The notes beneath the pieces were generated by a model, which worked only from the letters and a program-made list of their open reading frames with translations, was not told the DNA's origin and ran no database searches. Of a DNA stretch of 64,000 nt, positions 60,446-64,000 are shown in pieces. Position numbers and translations under genes: made by a program. The DNA comes from Perognathus longimembris pacificus (Eukaryota; Chordata; Mammalia; Rodentia; Heteromyidae): NCBI RefSeq assembly GCF_023159225.1, contig NC_063166.1:76882575-76946574 (forward strand). The letters are read 5' to 3'. How positions within the stretch are numbered: position 1 is the stretch's first letter; each line of letters begins with the position of its first letter.

Positions 60446-61021
60446 CCTAGCTTATTGGTTGAGAGGGGAATCTCACTAACTTTTTGTGCCCCAGCTGCTT
60501 GGCCTCTGTGATCCTCCTCATCCCTGCTTCTGGAGCAGTTGGCATTACAGGTGTGAGTCACCATGTCTGGTGCACTATTACTACAGCTGCGTGTCAGATG
60601 GCAACTCTCAGTGAGTAATTGGTGACGGTGGGGCCTGATGTGGGCGCCCCAAGTTCTGGGAGAAGAGAAAAAAAGCAGGGGTGTTTGGGGAGCTGCGGGT
60701 GGCTCCCAACTTGAGTGTGTGAGGGCAGCAGGCAGGTAAGAGGGGAGCAGAGGGAATTCTGGGATGGTCAGGATAGGAGGCCCCCTGGCAAGATGAGAGA
60801 AGGTCCCAAAGCCAGGCTGAGGAGGACAGATCGGGTAGCACAAGGAGCAGTGGGTGAGCGGAGGTCAGGGACTTGACTGGCTCCGGCTCCAGCTTTTGGA
60901 TCTGGAGCCCAGGAAGGAGCTTAAAGAGAGCCCCTTTCTTCTAGTTTGTTTGCCCCTCACTATTGGCTCCCCACCTCCTAAATAGGTGTGAGCTACTGGT
61001 GCCTGGCTCCAGCATTCTTTT

Positions 61022-61227
61022 TTTTTTTTTTTTGGCCAGTCCTGGGCCTTGGACTCAGGGCCTGAGCACTGTCCCTGGCTTCTTCCCGCTCAAGGCTAGC
61101 ACTCTGCCACCTGAGCCACAGCGCCGCTTCTGGCTGTTTTCTGTATATGTGGTGCTGGGGAATCGAACCTAGGGCCTTGTGTATCCGAGGCAGGCACTCT
61201 TGCCACTAGGCTATATCCCCAGCCCCG
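61022..61227 (-). repeat. Young IDL-Geo SINE with 14-bp TSD
   Basis: tccagcattctttt at 61008-61021 and 61228-61241. Nearly identical to the copy at 53401. An older reverse ID follows at 61238-61325. Confidence 0.93.
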
Positions 61228-61344
61228 TCCAGCATTCTTTTAATGTGAGGTACTGGAGTTTGAACTCAAGGCTTCACACTTACGACGAGGCAGGTGCTCT
61301 ATCAATTGAGCCATACCCCAGACCTACAAGCATTCTTTAATACA

Positions 61345-61895
61345 GTTTGTTTAAAATCCCTCTCAACCATTTCCCCCCAGATTCTGTTCAACTCCCTGCC
61401 CCCACTCCCACCCCATTCACAAACTTCTCTTCCACTTCCTCAGTTCCCATTCTTTCGCTAACCACCCACTCGGTCCTATCCGCCATGCCTGAATCAGTGT
61501 CTTCGAAACCACTAGGACCGCTGTACAGCCCCTATGAGCACATGGGACACAGTCCACCCTGCCCTCTGGAAATGCTTTCCTCACTTGGCCTCTGGAACAT
61601 TCCCACTTCCTGGTTCTTCTCACATTTCACTGGCTACCCTTTCCTACCTTCGAAGGGCAGGGCACTCTAAAGCACACTTCTTGCATCCTTCCTCTCCTCT
61701 GTGTCCACTCCGTCCTTGTGATCTCACCTGCCCCCTCCACCCCAGCTTTGAGAAGCATTTCTATGCTAGAGACTCCAAAATTGACACCCCAGCCTTAGCT
61801 GCTCCCCTAAGCTCCAGACTCTGCTCAGCTGCTTCTTCACACCACTGCTTTGACACCTACTAGATATTTCTACCTAACAGGCCCCAAATCAAATC
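61345..61895 (+). repeat. Old interspersed repeat, possibly L2
   Basis: C/T-rich text with gactccaaaattgacacc and gctccagactctgctcagc resembles an L2 3' region. Uncertain. Confidence 0.35.
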
Positions 61896-61917
61896 TCAGG
61901 TTCCACTTTTGTTGTTG

Positions 61918-62122
61918 CTACACATGGGTCTTGAACTCAGGGCCTGGGCACTGTCCCTGAGCTCTTTTGCTCAAGGCTAGCACTATACCACTTTGAGCCA
62001 TAGCTCCCAAGGGACTTTTCTGCCCAGGCTGGCTTCGAACCATGATCCTCAGATCTCAGCCTTCGGAGTAGCTAGGATTACAGGTGTGAGCAACTGGCCT
62101 CTGGCTCAGTTGTCACTGACTA

Positions 62123-62167
<45 letters not shown>

Positions 62168-62392
62168 ATCCTAGGGCTTGAACTCAGGGCCTGGGTGCTG
62201 TCCCTGAACTCTTTGGCTCCAGGCTAGTGCTCTACCACTTGAGCCACAGCTCTACTCCCAGCTTTTGGGGTAGTTAATTGGAGATAAGAATCTCACAGAC
62301 TTTCCTGCCTGGGCTACCTTCAAATTGGGATCTTCACATCTCAACCTCCTGAGTAGCAAGAATTATAGGCATGAGCCACCAGGGCCCAGCTT
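61918..62392 (-). repeat. Two reverse B1-Geo SINEs around a (GT)n
   Basis: 61918-62103 and 62170-62392, with GT repeat 62124-62165. Confidence 0.83.
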
Positions 62393-62399
62393 TGGATTC

Positions 62400-62850
62400 T
62401 TTTGTTCAGTGTTCTATTTGAACCGTTCATCCATATTTTTCTGTAAAGGATGATTGTTTATTCCTAGTGCTAGATGACATTTTGTGTGAAACATACCACA
62501 AATGGTATCTTTTACTATGGGTACAACATTTGGGTAGATTTCGGTTGAAGGCTCATTGTGACTAACGCCACTATGAAGACTCTCTTAAATACAATACATA
62601 GACAAACACATGGGCTTTCACAGCACAGGGACAGCCATTCTGGGTACGTTCCTAGGAATGAAATTTCTTGGCTGAGAGTATGCCCGCATCCAGCATCGCC
62701 ACACACGACTAAACTGTTTTCTGAAGTGGTTTTGTCTGCCCTACACTCTACCACAGTTAGAGTTTTCAGGGGCCCTCTTGGATTTCACCCACATGCCAGG
62801 CAGCGTCTGCTGCCCTTACTTCCATATCTTCTCTAGAAGCAGGTGGCTGC
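62400..62850 (+). repeat. L1 LINE 3' UTR fragment
   Basis: cattgtgactaacgccactatg, gaatgaaatttcttggctg and actgttttctgaagtgg follow the order of a mammalian L1 3' UTR. Confidence 0.65.
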
Positions 62851-62854
62851 CACC

Positions 62855-63217
62855 TCTAGTCTCGGTCACTGTCTCCTGGGGGCCTGTATGGTGCTCCTCC
62901 CTAGACTTCTACTGGACTCCCTCTCTACTGTCCAGTGTTCACTTAGCTGCCAGAGGGACCAGTCTTGTTAAAATAGAAATTGCAGCGTTGGGCACTGCAA
63001 TCCTAGCTACTCAGGAGGCTGAGATTTGAAGATTCCCAGTTCAAAGCCTGCCAGGGGAAGGAAACCATGATACGCTTAGCTCCAATTAATTACCCAAAAG
63101 CTGGAGGTGGACCTGTGGCTCAAGTGGTAGAGTGCTAGCCTTGAGCAAAAAAGGCTCAGGGTCAGTGCCAAGAGCCTGAGTTCAACGTCTAGGACCAGAA
63201 TGTGCTCTCTCTCTCTC

Positions 63218-63270
<53 letters not shown>

Positions 63271-63810
63271 TTACATCATGTCATTACCCAGACTAAAACT
63301 TCTAGTGGTATCCCTTTCCAATTAAGCACCCAGGCTCCTCCCCAAAGACTTAAAAAAAAAAGCCATCTGATCTGCTTCCCTCCCCTCCCTCAGCTACTAT
63401 GAGTCTCTCCTCCACTCTGTTCCAGACACAATGGCCATCTTGCTCCTTTTTGATCTGTGCAGGCCCCGCAAGGCCTCTGCATTTGCTACTTCACCCTTGG
63501 GTTTTTGCACAGCTGGCTCCTCTCTTGTGGGGTCTGAGTGGAAATATCTTCTGGGAGCCCTTCTCAGGCCACCCACGAAAGCAGCTCTTCACCCCCCCCC
63601 CCACCTCCACACTCTGCCACATCCCACGATCCTGCTTTATTCCTTAACAAATATGTATGACCGCGTGTTTGCTCACTCACACTCTTCCTCCCCTCTCTCA
63701 TTAGAACATGGGCCACAGGAGGAGAAGCCAGTTCATCTCATTCACGGCTCTGTCCCAGTGGCCCAGCCTGGCACCACTGCCTGGAGGCCATCAACCTGCT
63801 GAATGAATGG
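62855..63810 (+). repeat. L2 LINE 3' end interrupted by a B1-Geo SINE and (CA)n
   Basis: 62855-62980 and 63270-63810 carry typical L2 phrases (gtcattacccagactaaaac, ccatctgatctgcttccc, ctgctgaatgaatgg). SINE at 62985-63195, CA at 63220-63268. Confidence 0.7.
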
Positions 63811-63814
63811 GTGA

Positions 63815-64000
63815 GTCCACGGGGGCCCAGGTGTGTGGGAGATCCCGGCAGAGCTGGGCCTCCCCGCGAGGAATGACTCACGGGTGGGTGGGCTCCCCAG
63901 GTGGGTCCGAGCCGAGGGCCTGGGAGAGCAGTGGCCAGGCTCGGGAGGCCCCGCGCAGCGGGCACTAGGACCCTGCGCGGCGCGGGGCGGGCGCGGGGCG
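63815..64000. promoter_or_regulatory. CpG-rich window edge, probable start of SLC12A5 promoter island
   Basis: CpG density rises sharply towards the end (gcgcggcgcggggcgggcgc). In human, SLC12A5 lies just after MMP9 in this orientation. No exon of it is visible here. Confidence 0.4.

Noticed and set aside
63815..64000. SLC12A5 exon 1
   Set aside because: Only rising CpG content is visible. No part of the known N terminus can be read before the window ends.

Overview
This is mammalian nuclear DNA from a rodent. It holds the 3' half of PCIF1 (+), all of ZNF335 (-) and all of MMP9 (+), in the order known from human chromosome 20q13 (PCIF1, ZNF335, MMP9, then SLC12A5). Exons were placed by joining conserved protein segments across GT-AG splice sites and requiring the codon phase to carry from exon to exon. 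The spaces between exons are full of dimeric SINEs that end in a shared right-hand monomer matching the IDL-Geo family. As I recall, that family is restricted to Geomyoidea (kangaroo rats, pocket mice, pocket gophers), so a geomyoid rodent is the likely source. The species cannot be fixed from the sequence alone.

Layout. 277-3166: the last seven coding exons of PCIF1, the cap-adjacent m6Am methyltransferase, including its NPPF catalytic motif. 3167-4275: the convergent 3' ends of PCIF1 and ZNF335. 4276-22665: 27 coding exons of ZNF335, a 13-zinc-finger transcriptional regulator, preceded by a 5' non-coding exon whose donor is at 23360, inside a CpG island (about 22430-23760). 23760-48480: about 25 kb of intergenic DNA with no gene I can support, made of SINEs, MIR, MER20/MER5-like DNA transposon relics, an LTR fragment, microsatellites and one unrecognised retrocopy. 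48480-57495: MMP9 (gelatinase B) with an inducible promoter and 13 exons encoding 712 residues. 57500-64000: repeats (SINEs, L1, L2, a solo-LTR candidate) ending in GC-rich DNA where the SLC12A5 promoter region would be expected. No SLC12A5 exon is seen.

The three genes share a neighbourhood, not a pathway: PCIF1 acts on mRNA caps in the nucleus, ZNF335 is a nuclear regulator, and MMP9 is a secreted protease. Notable points: a one-base frame break in ZNF335 exon 6, a GC-AG intron, a 19-nt microexon and a tandem donor in the same gene, an upstream ORF in its leader, an expanded proline-rich hinge in MMP9, and a SINE system in which two different left monomers share one right monomer. No prokaryote-type system (CRISPR, operon, defence island) is present. 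SINE boundaries are accurate to about 10 nt unless target-site duplications are given.
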